64,000 nt of DNA from assembly GCA_907163375.1 (NCBI GenBank), contig CAJQUW010000515.1, positions 248,001-312,000 on the forward strand, in the 5' to 3' direction. Below the pieces are notes generated by a model that worked only from the letters and a program-made list of their open reading frames with translations, did no database searches and was not told where the DNA came from. Origin of the DNA: Prostheceraeus crozeri (Eukaryota > Platyhelminthes > Polycladida > Euryleptidae). Positions 11,964 through 23,950 of the stretch are shown in pieces (position 1 is the first letter of the stretch; every line of letters starts with the position of its first letter). A program made the position numbers and the translations under genes.

Positions 11964-12139
11964 GAGAAGGCGACATCGATAAGTAAACTCTCTCATTATA
12001 ATGTGGCCCTGAAATTTAATTTTTCAAATTTGTCGCATTTTCAGTTAGATGTTCCGCGCTTATCCAATTTCTTGTCAGTGTCAGTTATAACTAGCAACTA
12101 ATTTAAGTCATATTCTAAGGCGTGCGCCTCTAATTTCTC

Positions 12140-12530
12140 GTGCGGTAAAAAGATAAAAGCATCCCAACAAAAGTTCCGCGATGTCAAGGCCGAGTACAAC
12201 CGCTGCACTCACAAATGGGCCGACGCTAAGCAGCAAGGGCTGCATCTTCCCGCCAATCCCGCCACAGCCCTAGAGCACTGTGATGCAGACTTTTATCCGG
12301 CCATACATAAACACTTAAAAATATTTTGCTGTGTTCCAGCGACTACAGCTACGCCTGAGCGCTTTTTTTCTACGCTAAAGCAGTTCAAGTCATACATGAG
12401 ATCGACAACCACGGATGAACGTTTGAACGGTTTAACCCAAATTTATACTCATCTCGAATTCAAAATTGACATTGATTCTGTGATTGACCGCTTCGCTCTA
12501 AAAAAACGACGAGCAGATTTTGTCTTGTAA
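12140..12530 (+). pseudogene. hAT transposase relic, C-terminal dimerisation domain
   Basis: An open frame from about 12140 to the TAA at 12528-12530 has no useful start codon, so it is a 5'-truncated gene. It contains CDADFYPAIHKHL, then ATPERFFSTLKQFKSYMRS, TDERLNGL and a C-terminal RADFVL. The ERxFSxLKxxKxxxRxxxxxERLNGL pattern is the hallmark of the hAT-family C-terminal dimerisation region. The catalytic core upstream is missing. The coding part has higher GC and cleaner codons than its surroundings, so truncation is probably fairly recent. A matching right terminal sequence lies at 12881-12918. Confidence 0.85.
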
Positions 12531-12880
12531 TGCGATTGCGGATAACAATATATATAAGAAGGTTGAGGGAAATGAATTTTCTCTATACTCGTATTGTTCA
12601 TGTACATGCAGTGTTAATTTGCTTTGGGTCAGGAATTGCGGACACAAAAAAATCAGTTTTTCTGTGGATATATAGATAGTTAACTTTACCCACTTTATCC
12701 ATATGCGTTTGCTGACTTCAACATGATGAAATGCAAAATTACAGTGAATGTTGATATCGCTGTGATAATACATTAACATAGTATGTCAAATTGCTATAAC
12801 TGCTGCAAAATGCATAACATAGATTGCAATGCTAAATAGAAATGATAGGGGAAAACAGGAATTACGTACCATTTATCCTA

Positions 12881-12918
12881 GGGCCCCCCCCGAAAAAAAT
12901 TTCTGGCGACGCGCCTGG
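12881..12918. repeat. Right terminal sequence of the hAT relic
   Basis: C-rich, A-rich then TTCTGGCGACGCGCCTGG is the form of many invertebrate hAT ends, which read inward as CAGGCGCGTCGCCAG followed by T- and G-runs. The matching left end is not found in the window, in keeping with a 5'-deleted copy. Confidence 0.55.
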
Positions 12919-14539
12919 CACACGAGCACAAGCATAATGATGACGGTTTGGTTTAAAAGCATTATGGGTCTTCTAATGATTGACTGATAACTGTCTTCTC
13001 ACAAAACTCACGCCCGAGGCAATGGCCTTAGTGTTCTGCTGGTTGTCGACTTGCGTCATCTTTAAAAATTCCTCTTGTGTTTCTTATTTTTCATATGAAC
13101 ATATTTTAATGACTTCTCTATATTGAATACTTTGTGCAGCCATCTGTTCAGTCATCATCAATTTTTTTGTCCTTGTCTATTATGTGATTTGTTGAAAAAT
13201 ATGAAAACAGAAGTTCTCTCCCAAATTGCGACTTTATATTGAGATAAAATACAACTTTTAAACCCGACGTTTCGTCGTCCTGCCGATTTGTTCACGGGAA
13301 TTCTATTATGTGAATATATTATCTTCAAAGCACTGAACTTTATTAGTATATGCATTTTGAAAGTCACCTACGAGTAGATGAAATTTCTGTAACAGTTTCC
13401 TTAAGAAACTTCTGGATGATATAAAAGAATAGAAATCTAGGATAGGATTAATCAATCGTGTTCAATGCATCAAACGGAATGAATGTCTTCAGTCAGAAGA
13501 ATTTTGAAGACCATGCAATTGAGAAGCATGAAAACTATTTCCATTCAAAAGACATCTTTTCATTAACTTAATGTCAGCTCAATAACTTATCAAAACAACC
13601 AACTTAACCAATTTTATGTAATTCAGTATGTCAATATGCAGGCCTAACGCAGTTTCTACATTTGCTTTCGATGAACTTGCCATGCACTTCATAACTGATA
13701 AATGAGTTACGAATTTCAACCGCCCATAGACGAGGGACTGCCGCTGTATAGTGATAGTTGAAATGTGATCAGTTCACAAATCATTGTAGAAATAGCCGAG
13801 CAATATCCGAGTTGAGATTGACTTAATGCTTGGTTTAGTGGTTTAGGCGTAAAACAATTACGCATCAGGTGTATATGATTTAGATATTCATGCAAAAGGT
13901 TTTAAACGCACAGCGCTGATTCGTTTTGGCTTGTTCAATAGATGCAAGGTAGAGTTATGCAAGATCCCCAAGAGAATATCACATTAGAGTACATCGGAAT
14001 ATTATTGATATCTGATTGATCACGTGGTTGCCCATTAGCGTGGACAATGGTGACAGAAATCGCATCGTAAATAACTTCCAATTGTAAATTAATATAAATT
14101 ATTCTCTTAATATCTTTCATGCTCAACGTTTTATATAACTGACATGTGGAAGTCCACGAGACATTCATGATCATATGATAATCTTGTTCGAAACCATTTG
14201 CTCAGCAAGAAACAGATCAGTATGCGCGTCGGGGATTTATCATGTTGCAATGCGTGTAGAGTGAAGAGTGCAATGAATGTGAACTCAGATGGGAATTAGA
14301 AGAATTCTGGTGTTAGCGTTTCATTAACGCACTCGCATGTCTGATCTTACATTCATATAAAGCAATTACATGAGAGAACATTTTGGAATGAAGATTTTCA
14401 GAAAGAATCACCTTAACTTCAGGTATTCTAGTTTCAGATCTCTATACTACCGGATAAACATTACAGAAGTAAAGAATTTGTTATTTATGTGGTGCGTTAA
14501 TTAATTAGGTTGACTATTTCTAGGCAATATTGTTAGAGT

Positions 14540-15480
14540 GGAAGTGAAATGAATGCACAAAAGGTCAGAATATATCATACTAATATTGACGGACTGATTA
14601 AAAATGAAACTTCAGTGCCCTAACATGATCAAAGACATTGAAGAAGCTGATAATCTTCTGTTATGTTTTACGGAAACTGTCGGAAAAAGAATATCCTCGG
14701 TAAAAATATAAAAGGAGTATCAGTAGATGATAAAGAACAGAGAAATTGGCGAATAACGGTAAAATAATGATTCTGAAATTAACTAGTAGCAACTGGAATA
14801 ACTTAAAAGAGATGTATCTCATGGTTTGCTGCAGAGAATGCTGAGAGTCGAAACACTCTGAAAGAAACTTCATCTGGAAGGTCAAAGAATCTATTCAGAA
14901 ATACAAAATGAAAGAATTTGTATTAATTGCAGATCTAAACAGTCGCATATGCCTGTTAAACGAACACGTGCACCTTGACATCAAATATAGAAAGCTTAAA
15001 GAAAAAATGGTAAAGAAATACGGAAGAGAATTGCTTAACTTCTGCAACAAAACTGGCCTCATCATAGCTAACCGAAAATTTGAACAAGGAATCCTGCCAC
15101 AAATTGAGTAAAGGAAAAGTTGTAAGTCTGTAGTAAACTATTTGATCATATCATTTGATCATTGATATGATCATTTGATCATTTAATCATTTGATCATAT
15201 CGGAATCATTAACAATCAGCTAAAAGCCTTCGAAATACAAGAACCCAAAACATATGCTGATCATTGTTCTACACTTATAGAAACTGAGTTCAATTTAAAA
15301 TCGAAACGGAAATTTAATAAAAGCATGAAAAATGGACGAATTGCTGTTAAGAGTCCACAGCAATTCTATACCACATGTCTTGAATTAATCGACAAAATAA
15401 ACAAGAGTGAAGTGAACGAAGATGATGTGTACGACAATTTTGTTGCCATGACGCAACAGACACGCTATGGTATCAACTAA
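14540..15480 (+). pseudogene. LINE endonuclease-domain relic
   Basis: Fragments in several frames fit one AP-type endonuclease of a non-LTR retrotransposon: KVRIYHTNIDGLIKNET near 14560, an IADLNSRI motif (equivalent to GDLN or GDFN) with ELLNFCNKTGLIIAN at about 14908-15090, KGKVVSLV followed by a broken stretch at 15105-15200, and TYADHCSTLIETEF (equivalent to SDH) near 15250. The Asp is retained, but stops and frameshifts occur and no reverse transcriptase follows. An insertion of TTTGATCAT-type repeats at about 15137-15200 breaks the reading frame. Confidence 0.7.
15137..15200. repeat. TTTGATCA-rich simple repeat
   Basis: At least five copies of TTTGATCAT or close variants, many containing the palindrome TGATCA, are packed into about 60 bp inside the endonuclease relic. 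Confidence 0.75.
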
Positions 15481-16406
15481 AAGTCATCGACAATTTACTC
15501 GCTGTTCGACTCAGTCATCCTCAAAAGTCCGCCTTAGCAGAGTATTCCATTGACTTCGGACATAGAATCGACTGAAAGAATGCCAACATTTGTGCTTCTG
15601 GACAGAATGACTACAAGATATTGTTTCTTGAAGCTTGGCATTTCAAGCAAAACAACGTCCATAATCAATCTTAACTTCAAATCCTTCCTGTAGATCCCCA
15701 TAAAATCCAATGTAATTATTGTATGTTTATGCCAAACTTGGCGTAATAGATGTTTTGAGATTTGAATGAAAATGAAGACCATTATTCGATATTTCTAATT
15801 CTACAATTAAATTCAGTTTCTAAAATATCAAATTTTCAAAATTTGAAGCGATGAAGAAAGATCAAACTTAAGAGCATAGCTGCTTCATTATTTACATTTC
15901 GCAGACTTGTGATCTGTGCTTGCGATTACCCTATATGCAAGCATGTGACACTTTATATTTGATACATACTAAAATTAATACAGATTCAATTTGCTGAGCT
16001 GAATTAAAATTTAAAAATTTTAAAAATTAAAAAAGCTATGTAAACGTTCTTCTGATATTTCCTGGGTGGTGCAATACCAAAGTAAAGGAGGACTAGCAAA
16101 CCTAGAGAACATTTTTTGCATAAAACTGCGCCTCAACATAATGGTACAGCTCAAGAAGCAAATCATCCTGCATGCTCGGGTCGAAAAACGTGCAAGACCT
16201 GAACTATCTTTGATCGTTTCTATTCAGTTTTCCTCATATTCACTGTATATTTTGATTTTTATTCACTTAAAATAATGAGAAGAAAGCAGTAATGAACATT
16301 TCTGTTATGAAAAGGAAAATAGTCTTCACTTTTCCATGATAACATAATATACATTACTAAATAAAACTATTCTTCTTTCCTTAAAATCTTAAGACGTCTA
16401 GAAACC

Positions 16407-17818
16407 AGGGTTTCGGAGCCGTGGTCCGGCTATCCCGGCTTCGGCTCCGACTCTCTAGCACAGCTCCGGGCGGCTCCGATTCCGACCCAGGGCCTTCGAC
16501 ATATTGTCGGGTGCCCAGCACGAAACCGAACAAGAGACTTTCACAGAATGATGTACACTCGATGGCTACTGCAGAGCTGCACACCTGTCGAGGTGTACCT
16601 GGTACATCTTCTTGTCAAACAGGATCACAGAAAGCACATGTAAATCAATTGGGCAGCAGGTTGAGGCTTTCTGTAAAATGACGTTTGTCTGTGTTTTCTA
16701 TGATTAAGTGAGGAATATTATGGCGTGTAGAACCAGGGTCATACAGTTCACGCTGTTTAAGAAGCTAAGCACATTTAGATCTATCAAATCGTCATTTTGT
16801 CGTTAAATACAGCATCTTTATTGAGTTTTAGCTGAAACTTATTAAGTCTTTCAATATATTTTCGTACATATAACTGATCGGAGGCATAAACACAAGCAGG
16901 ATAGAAAAATGAATACCATGCTAAAAATAATGACTAATGTGACTTAGTCAGTGCCTCCCATTTAAAACTTTTTATGAAGCATGAGTCGCAGAAGGAGCCA
17001 TGAAAATTTTCTCTATTTATATGGAACTGATAGAAGTCTCTAATTTACTCCCTACCACTACCTCTCTTAACGCTTAATCAGATGCAAGGACAAATATTTC
17101 ATTCTTCCAGAGTGAAGCATCATTGATTAAAAAAGAGGTATTTTAGTCAGACACATCGAGATATTTTAGTCAGTGAAAGGGTTTCAAAAGCTTCAATCCG
17201 CACGCTGTTGGACATGTATGGTCACTTTTTTCATCGTGTCTGATAAGAACAGGAACCGTGTAGAACTCGGCAGACGCGGAGATTCGTAGCAGCCATGGAT
17301 AGGGAGTACTGCATTCTCTGAAAGTCTCATTTTCAGCCTCGTTCCCTGCAGAAACAGGTGCTGCCGGTCGGATGAGATGATTCAACCACTTAGCTGTCAC
17401 GGCTCTAATATTCATCAATCAAGTGAAACATATTTCCATATTGAATTAAAATTCTTTTTATATCAAAAGTACTTCTTCAGTATTTTAATATACGTATTCT
17501 TAAGTATTTTAATGCTTCATCTAGGTATTTTATTGAGAAAGACAGACCTATTAAATAACTATGTACATTTTTAAGTGAATACTCAGTAAGAATCTATAAT
17601 GTGCTTTGACAATAAGTACATTAAATTTGAGGCGAGAATACATGTGCATATTTTTCGACAAGAGCCGTTCGCCCGACAGCTGCGTTTTCGGCTGGAACGC
17701 AATCTTTTAGAAATCCGCGATCTCCTTTAAAATTCAAATAAATGATTCGAGGTATTTCCTGTCGGCTCCGACCTGCTACCACGGCTCCGGACGGCTCCAG
17801 CTCCTGCTCCGAAACCCT
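16407..17818. mobile_element. Non-autonomous DNA element with TTTCGGAGC ends, carrying a nested foldback element
   Basis: The left end AGGGTTTCGGAGC (16407-16419) is matched by its exact reverse complement ending at 17818. Both ends run into GC-rich arrays of GGCTCCG-type motifs (16411-16490 and 17762-17810), far richer in GC than the flanks. No transposase is encoded. Between the ends lies a copy of the foldback element seen at 36955-37680. No clear target duplication is visible. Confidence 0.65.
16515..17375. mobile_element. Foldback element, copy 1 (diverged)
   Basis: The left arm at about 16515-16745 includes GAGACTTTCACAGAATGATG, CTTCTTGTCA and CACATGTAAAT. The right arm at about 17165-17375 includes CTCTGAAAGTCTCATTTTC and CCTCGTTCCCTGCAGAAAC. 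They are diverged inverted copies of each other and match both arms of the element at 36955-37680. The inner loop also matches (AAGCTAAGCACATTTAGAT). It codes for nothing I recognise. Confidence 0.65.
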
Positions 17819-19009
17819 ATTAGAGACGCTGCGGTTTTCCAATAGATCTGCTTCTCTCTCTCCTAAAAAGTGACCTTAAATATGTAGTTGTCTTTTTATT
17901 GATCATGATTGCAATGTTACAATGTTCCAATCAAACTGCACTTTGTACATCAATAGTACACCAATAGCCGTAAAATGTGCTGTCGTTCTTTTACGTCTGC
18001 ATTCATGTGATAGACACAGAATTTGCACATCGATCAAAGTGGAAAAACGTCATCTGTTCATTGAATCATTGGTGTTGTTTGACTTGATATCCCTCTTGAG
18101 TTAGCTTCTTAATGGAGAGGTGGATTGCAGTTTCATCTACCAAGATTTCTGGGGTTAAGATAGGGAATTTCACTTGGAATGGACAGTCAACATTGTTCGG
18201 CTTGGAGAAAAGTGAAAAGTTCTCTAGTAGGAATGGAAGACTCCTTTAAACCCACATCTGATTTTCCGACCGGAAGACCAATTCTAGGGAAACTAATTCC
18301 GTACTTCTGTTGCATTGCTGTCTTGAAGAGCAAGTCTTCTCGACAGCGGGTTTGGGTTTGATCCCTTTACTTAGTTTGCTCTGTTCAAATGACAACGCGC
18401 GACAGAATTAAAGATTGAAGACATTTGTTCAAATTTCAGTTAAGCTTCAAACCAAAACAAAACGAGCTTCGCACAGCTTGAAGCATACAAATCAACAAAA
18501 CGCATAATATTCTTCACAAAGTTTCGTCTCAGTGTAGTAGAATATTAGGCAGAGGGACTTCATGAGTCCAAGGTTTGGCTAGAGATAACATCTAGGACAA
18601 ATTAGGATGAGAGAGAAGACGATAACAATCATTGACATTGTATCTTTTCATTCCATTCTGTAGCCATTTTTACAACAGTTGTTTCAACAAATAGTCTCAC
18701 TGTTTTAATTGTTTATTAGAGATCGTATCATTACAGCAGACGGAAACGCAACAATTTGGCTACAAATGCCGGTCGTAAGAGCACACAAGATTGAAGGCGA
18801 TTTTGAAATGATTTCGAAATGAATTGGCACTTATGACACTCTCATCGTTGTCAATGGAACACGTATCATCTTACAATTAACTACTTGAGAAACTGCTAAT
18901 AACTGTCATTTAATTATGACAATGAACACACTGGCGTAATTCTTTCAGTTTTCACCGTGTCATTCCTCCTGCAAGAGGTATTTTCCACTTTGCAAACAGA
19001 ATACTAAAA

Positions 19010-19195
19010 TCACCTTCACATCGGACCGATAACTATGACTATTGAAATAGAATCGCTCTGTAAGTGTAACACGGCTGTTGTTCAAATTAGCCCGATTTTT
19101 TCAACGATAAATAGTTCCATGTGAGAGCGGAGCTCAACGATAAAATGCAATATCGTAACAATTTTATCGCTATCGGTCTAATGTGAACACGCCTT
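19010..19195. mobile_element. MITE, family A copy 1 (GGCGTGTTCACAT ends)
   Basis: About 186 bp with imperfect terminal inverted repeats. The right end reads ATGTGAACACGCCTT, and the left end TTCACATCGGACCGATAAC mirrors GTTATCG-type sequence at the right. The core includes TTAGCCCGATTTT, TCAACGATAAA and GCGGAGCTCAACGATAAA, all shared with the copy at 35862-36065. Too short to code; presumably mobilised by a transposase elsewhere. Confidence 0.7.
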
Positions 19196-19590
19196 AATCG
19201 GCGTTTCTGGAAGCGTTGCAATGAAAAAACAGTAGAATTGATAGCAGTAATTCAATTCAAGTGCTCTCTTCCATTCGATACAATTTTATGATTTCGTTAT
19301 CGAGTACGAGTAATTTGAGCTCATTCAAGCAACGCAGTAAAGCGGGGGCGTAATGCGGAGTCAAGTGACCTTGCAACCTTATTTTCATTTGTATATATAA
19401 GTGAATTACTTTAAACAACAAATAATTTTCATTATACCGCATGATGAAGTAATACATTGAGTCTGAGAGATAAGGTTGCCAGCACACTTCACTTAAAGAC
19501 CGAAGGCGATCGTATAGAAACACTCTTAAGCTAGCAAATTTCTGACAGTATCATTTACCCATTGAAATTAGCTTGTCACCAACAACTTGC

Positions 19591-20265
19591 TATCTAACAC
19601 TGTTTCTGTGCGGTCACCCCAAGTGATTCACTTGATAAGTGACACAGAATTAGATTGTTTAAGCATATCACTTTGCTAGAAGTGCAAGCTGATTCAAACA
19701 GATGGCACATGCAGGAACTTAATAAGTGGGCAAAAAGAAATTTTTTATACCTTGCAGAGATATGAAAAATAGTCGTACGTCGTTTGCGGATTGATGTGAA
19801 TTCCTTCAAAATGCTCCGATCGCCACGACTCCTTCAGATTCTAAGAATTCAGATCATTGCGCAAAAGTTTTCTCGATGATGTTAGGTCATCCGATCATTT
19901 TAAAAAAAGTTAGCAGGCGCATGAAAAAACGTTCACAAACTTTTCTGTAGAACTTGACATCGTCTGTGTCTCTTTGCTGTGTGATCCGATTGATAACAGT
20001 CACTGAAACTTTGCACAATTTGGCGTGTTTTATGTTGAACTGGCTGCTCATTGTTCGATTGCTATGGTATTTAGTCAGCAGATTGTGCCATTTCATTTAC
20101 GTTACATGTTCCAATGTTTCCCTTCTAGTCAAACGGAAGAAGAGACAACCTGTCTAATTCTGTGGCTGGTAAATTCCAACAGAAATCACCGGCCACTGAT
20201 ACATTTGCAGTGTCATCAGAGTATGTGCCAGTACGTAGGTGCATGTGTTTTGTGTTAACACTGCA
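19591..20265. repeat. Composite dispersed repeat with CACAGAATTAGA inverted ends
   Basis: It starts with TATCTAACACTGTTTCTGTG and CGGTCACCCC, a motif also found at 38766-38792 and, inverted, at 36881-36912. Inverted copies of ACAGAATTAGA lie at about 19642 and 20152. The inner part at 19784-19885 (GAATTCCTTCAAAATGC and ATCATTGCGCAAAAG) aligns with 33540-33640. The right part (CCTTCTAGTCAAACGGAAG, TGTCTAATTCTGTG) resembles 24715-24815. Probably an old non-autonomous element. Confidence 0.5.
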
Positions 20266-22969
20266 CGTTGACTGCAATAAACCGGCATTATAAATGAATA
20301 GATATCTGTGATCGAATTTAATCATTTGAAATTATGCCCATACGAGTGACATTTTATGACTCAATACACGCACTATAATGTCCTCATCCAAAAATATACG
20401 TGAAATAATGATGAATGACTAAAATAGTAACAGAAATAGTTATAGAAATAATACTCGGCACATTTAAGAAAACGCCATTTTCATGACTGTTTACATTAAA
20501 TCATGTGATTTTCCACGTCGATTTCCCAGTGAACTATTCAATCATAAGCTGCAAATAGCTGGAATATTATTTCCAGACAGGACTCATCATTCCTCGTCGT
20601 CTTACCATAATGCACTTCATCGTTTGTCTAACACCAACTTCAATGAGTAGGTACATCAAATTACGAGTATCTATTCAAAGGATAATAAGGAACCAAAGTC
20701 AATCTAATGTCTGACAGGTAGAGATTCTTGCATTTCTAAACAGAGAGTCTGCTGTCGAACTGTTAGTTCAGATGGTTCAGAAGCCGGATGAAGATCGGTG
20801 CAACGCAGACTTTAATTCTACGTGTTGTCAAATCCAATTGTCAAGTCAATGAAGGTGGCCAAGATCTTTGCGGTTCCGGACTCCAGTCGTATGTTCTTTC
20901 CGTTTCGTCTCACTAATTTGGCCTTTTATTGTATCTTTCAGAATATTAAGGTAATTTTGTGAATAAGTTATATTCCACCAGGCAATTTTGCATCATTAGT
21001 TTATGTATTATTCGCATATTTTTTCAATTGTTTCCCTACAATACAAAAAGATTCAAACAAAATACAATACATCAGAAAATTAAAATAATACAGATTTTTA
21101 AAGCTTAGCACTTTTGATAAATAGGAGAGAAAATTTCAAAATGACTGTACGTGCTTTTTGAAAGCTTAGCATGGGCACGAAAGTGCATTTCCTGACGTCA
21201 TTTGCTTAAATGATGCAATTGCGAACTGCTTCAGAGATTAATGTAAATGCGATATAGCCTCTAGTACGTAGTCTAAAAAGATGCTACTAAAAGCAGTTTT
21301 ACACTATTTAGTTCATCTCAAGATTCGCTGACGAAAACGTTAACAAATAATCGCCGAAATCCGCGACATTACCACGAAAAACATTCGCAAATGTAAAAAG
21401 GACCCACGACTTTAATGCAGGTACTTGATATCGTCTATTCATCGCAGTTGTCAACGCAATGAGTCAACATTTCTTTTTTTCTCTTTCTCTAGAAAGACCT
21501 CAAAGTGGGAGAGATTTTTCTATGTCATGTGCATGTCAGTTAGTCTGTAAGAACGTACATCTCATCCTCACACTGTTCCATCGTCATTAACTGATTCTCG
21601 TGGATGGAAAATCAGTCATGATGAATTCATTCAAGTTAAACGTGTGAATGGTAGTTTGTTTGTATGATCCACCTTAACATTGATAAGATGAAAAAGATGT
21701 TACAAGCTGTCTGTTTTTAAGAACCACTAATTACATGTAGTTTTTAGAATTTAAAGACGTCAATCCTTTAGCTCATTATCGAAAAGTCATTTTAACAAAC
21801 ATTAAAGTAAATCATTAAAGTAAAATCATTTTCACAAACATTTTCATAGTAATGGGTTCGTTTGAAGAATGACTGGCGGTGAGTTCCGTATTTTTCTTCT
21901 TGATTGCGATGACATTTCACAATGATTGAGGCAAAAGATCTGTGAGAAAATAATTGATAATTTGACATAAATCGTTTAAAGAGTTGAAAATGAGACAGTT
22001 TCATTGGAAATGAGACCAAAGCACATGGCTTTTAATAATAGGCCTAGTCTGCTGATTCAGGATGCAAAGGAAGTTTACCTTCTTAGCGATTTATTTGGTA
22101 AATATCTAAAAATTCTCCTCTCTTCTTTCAGTCAAAATACTGCAATAACACAGCCAACCAACAGACTTGCGATGGCATGATGACAACCGAAAAACTTGCT
22201 GCACTGAGGAGAAAGCAGACGCACTTCCGGGCCTTTTAGCTCCTCGATTGTTCCTCACTGCCTTTGGGATTTTCAGGAAGGCGTTGAAAATACTTTGGAA
22301 CCGGAGAGTGAGTAAATTAAGTCGCAATCCAAGTGTCTGGCTGTTTAGATGAGCGCCAGCATACTGCCGACTTGAAGATATCGATTTACCGCACAAGTGT
22401 TTATTTAAATCTTCAAGTGGTATTCCTCATCCTTCTCGACAAAATGTATCGTGTAGTAAAAAGGAATAAACATGTTTCAGAGGGCAATGGTGAGATATGA
22501 TCACTTACTCATACACACCAATTTTTAATTGTTAAGTTCCAGAGGATCTGACGATGGAACTACAAGATGCATTCGTATTTTTGCTCTGACTTCTCTTGTT
22601 ACCAGCTTGAAAATTTGCATTTAGCATAAAATTTATCTTCTACACCTTCAAAGGAACTTAGGGATTTGTCTCCGAGACCCGAATCCGAGTAGGCTTGAGT
22701 CCCACAGACGATCGATTCCCCAACCATGATTGTAGTATTTTAATCAGATCACCTTGACATATTTGCTAGCATTTGTTGGTGTAATATTGTCACGGGAAAC
22801 AATTATTGCGACATGAATATTGATGACCTGAGAAGGTTTACAACGATTCAATCGATTGGCTGCTTCCATCAATGTATCCATCAATGCTGAATGCAAGTCA
22901 GAATGCGTGCTCCCTTTAGTTAGGTAGTTCAGATCTCGACGCCAACACTGAAGTGTTGGAAGTATCGGG

Positions 22970-23008
22970 ACGCTCGTGTTTGCTTTCTTTCAGTGTGACT
23001 GAAGCCTA
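22970..23008. mobile_element. Truncated right end of a family B MITE
   Basis: The sequence GCTCGTGTTTGCTTTCTTTC AGTGTGACTGAAGCCTAAG has the same form as the right end of the MITE that starts immediately after it, and is also the inverse of that MITE's left end. The result is a nearly perfect palindrome centred near 23008. Confidence 0.6.
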
Positions 23009-23009
23009 A

Positions 23010-23208
23010 GACCTCAGTCACACTGAAAGCAAAACAAGGTAAACACGAGCTTCCCGAGCAAACGTATGTCCACAAGGTATCAATCGCTCTGCTTTGCTTT
23101 GCTCGCTGTGTGACAGTCTACATTAACTGCTGCAATAGTGACTTTATATTTGTTGCAAAACGCTTTGCTCGGAAACGCTTGGAAAATCTCGCAGTGTGGC
23201 TGAGGCCT
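23010..23208. mobile_element. MITE, family B (CCTCAGTCACACTG ends)
   Basis: The 199-bp element has the left end GACCTCAGTCACACTG and the right end CAGTGTGGCTGAGGCCT, which form 14-16-bp terminal inverted repeats with few mismatches. TAAG-like sequence flanks both sides. The inner sequence has partly inverted GCAAAAC and TTTGCTCG motifs. No coding capacity. Confidence 0.75.
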
Positions 23209-23458
23209 AAGGAAAAGAATACATTGCTGGAAAGATGGCGGCATGACACCTGAAATGTTCAATTTCTTGTCACATATATCTGGACTGCACTCCGGAAATG
23301 GTCGATGCGCTTCCCATATTTATATTCAGTAATCCACACATGCTGCAGAGGGTTCAACAAACAGAAATTGATTGAAACACAATATGGCTGAACTTCTTCT
23401 CTCTTGTTGTCATTGAACAGTCGTTAAACAAACAATTTCGATCATCAAACTTTGAAAC

Positions 23459-23590
23459 CTACAGTGAGAAGGCTGGAACCTCCCCCTGCGGACAGACCTT
23501 AACCCTGAACTTTCCGCTCTTCCATGCCGAAACGTGTCCCTTAACTGACTGAGCCATCCTACCAAAGAATCCCCTATCAAATGCACCAAG
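23459..23590 (-). repeat. tRNA-derived SINE-like relic
   Basis: On the minus strand, GGATGGCTCAGTCAGTTAAG matches the pol III A box plus D-loop of a tRNA-like head. A degraded B box (AGGGTTAAGGTCTG) and GGTTCCAGCC follow. No folding tRNA cloverleaf can be made, so this is a SINE or tRNA pseudogene. Confidence 0.45.
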
Positions 23591-23950
23591 ATGACTTGAC
23601 CAGCTGATGAGGAACTTTAAGCGATTATTTCTCCGTTCGGAATGAGTTCTTTGTGAATAAGGATGGAAAAACAAAAGTAAGTCTTTTCCGCACTCAAAAC
23701 ATCCAAGTAGGAAAACATGCCATAAAAAAAGGTCACAACAAGTGCCTTGGCTTATGGTTCATCTTGTGTGCCTCCGATCTAGCAGTTTTTTCACAATCTG
23801 TGGCACGTCATTACTTTGATAATTAACTGAAAATAATGAGCATAGCAAACAGACATATAAAATTTCAAGCTCGAAGCTACATCGCAAAAGGCAAATATGA
23901 ACTGCAGTTATCTTGTGCACAATATACATCTATCAGCTAATGATTATGAC

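Noticed and set aside
20921..20950. 9-nt plus-strand exon between TATCTTTCAG and GTAATTTT
   Set aside because: The acceptor is good, but the donor is weak and nothing links to it.
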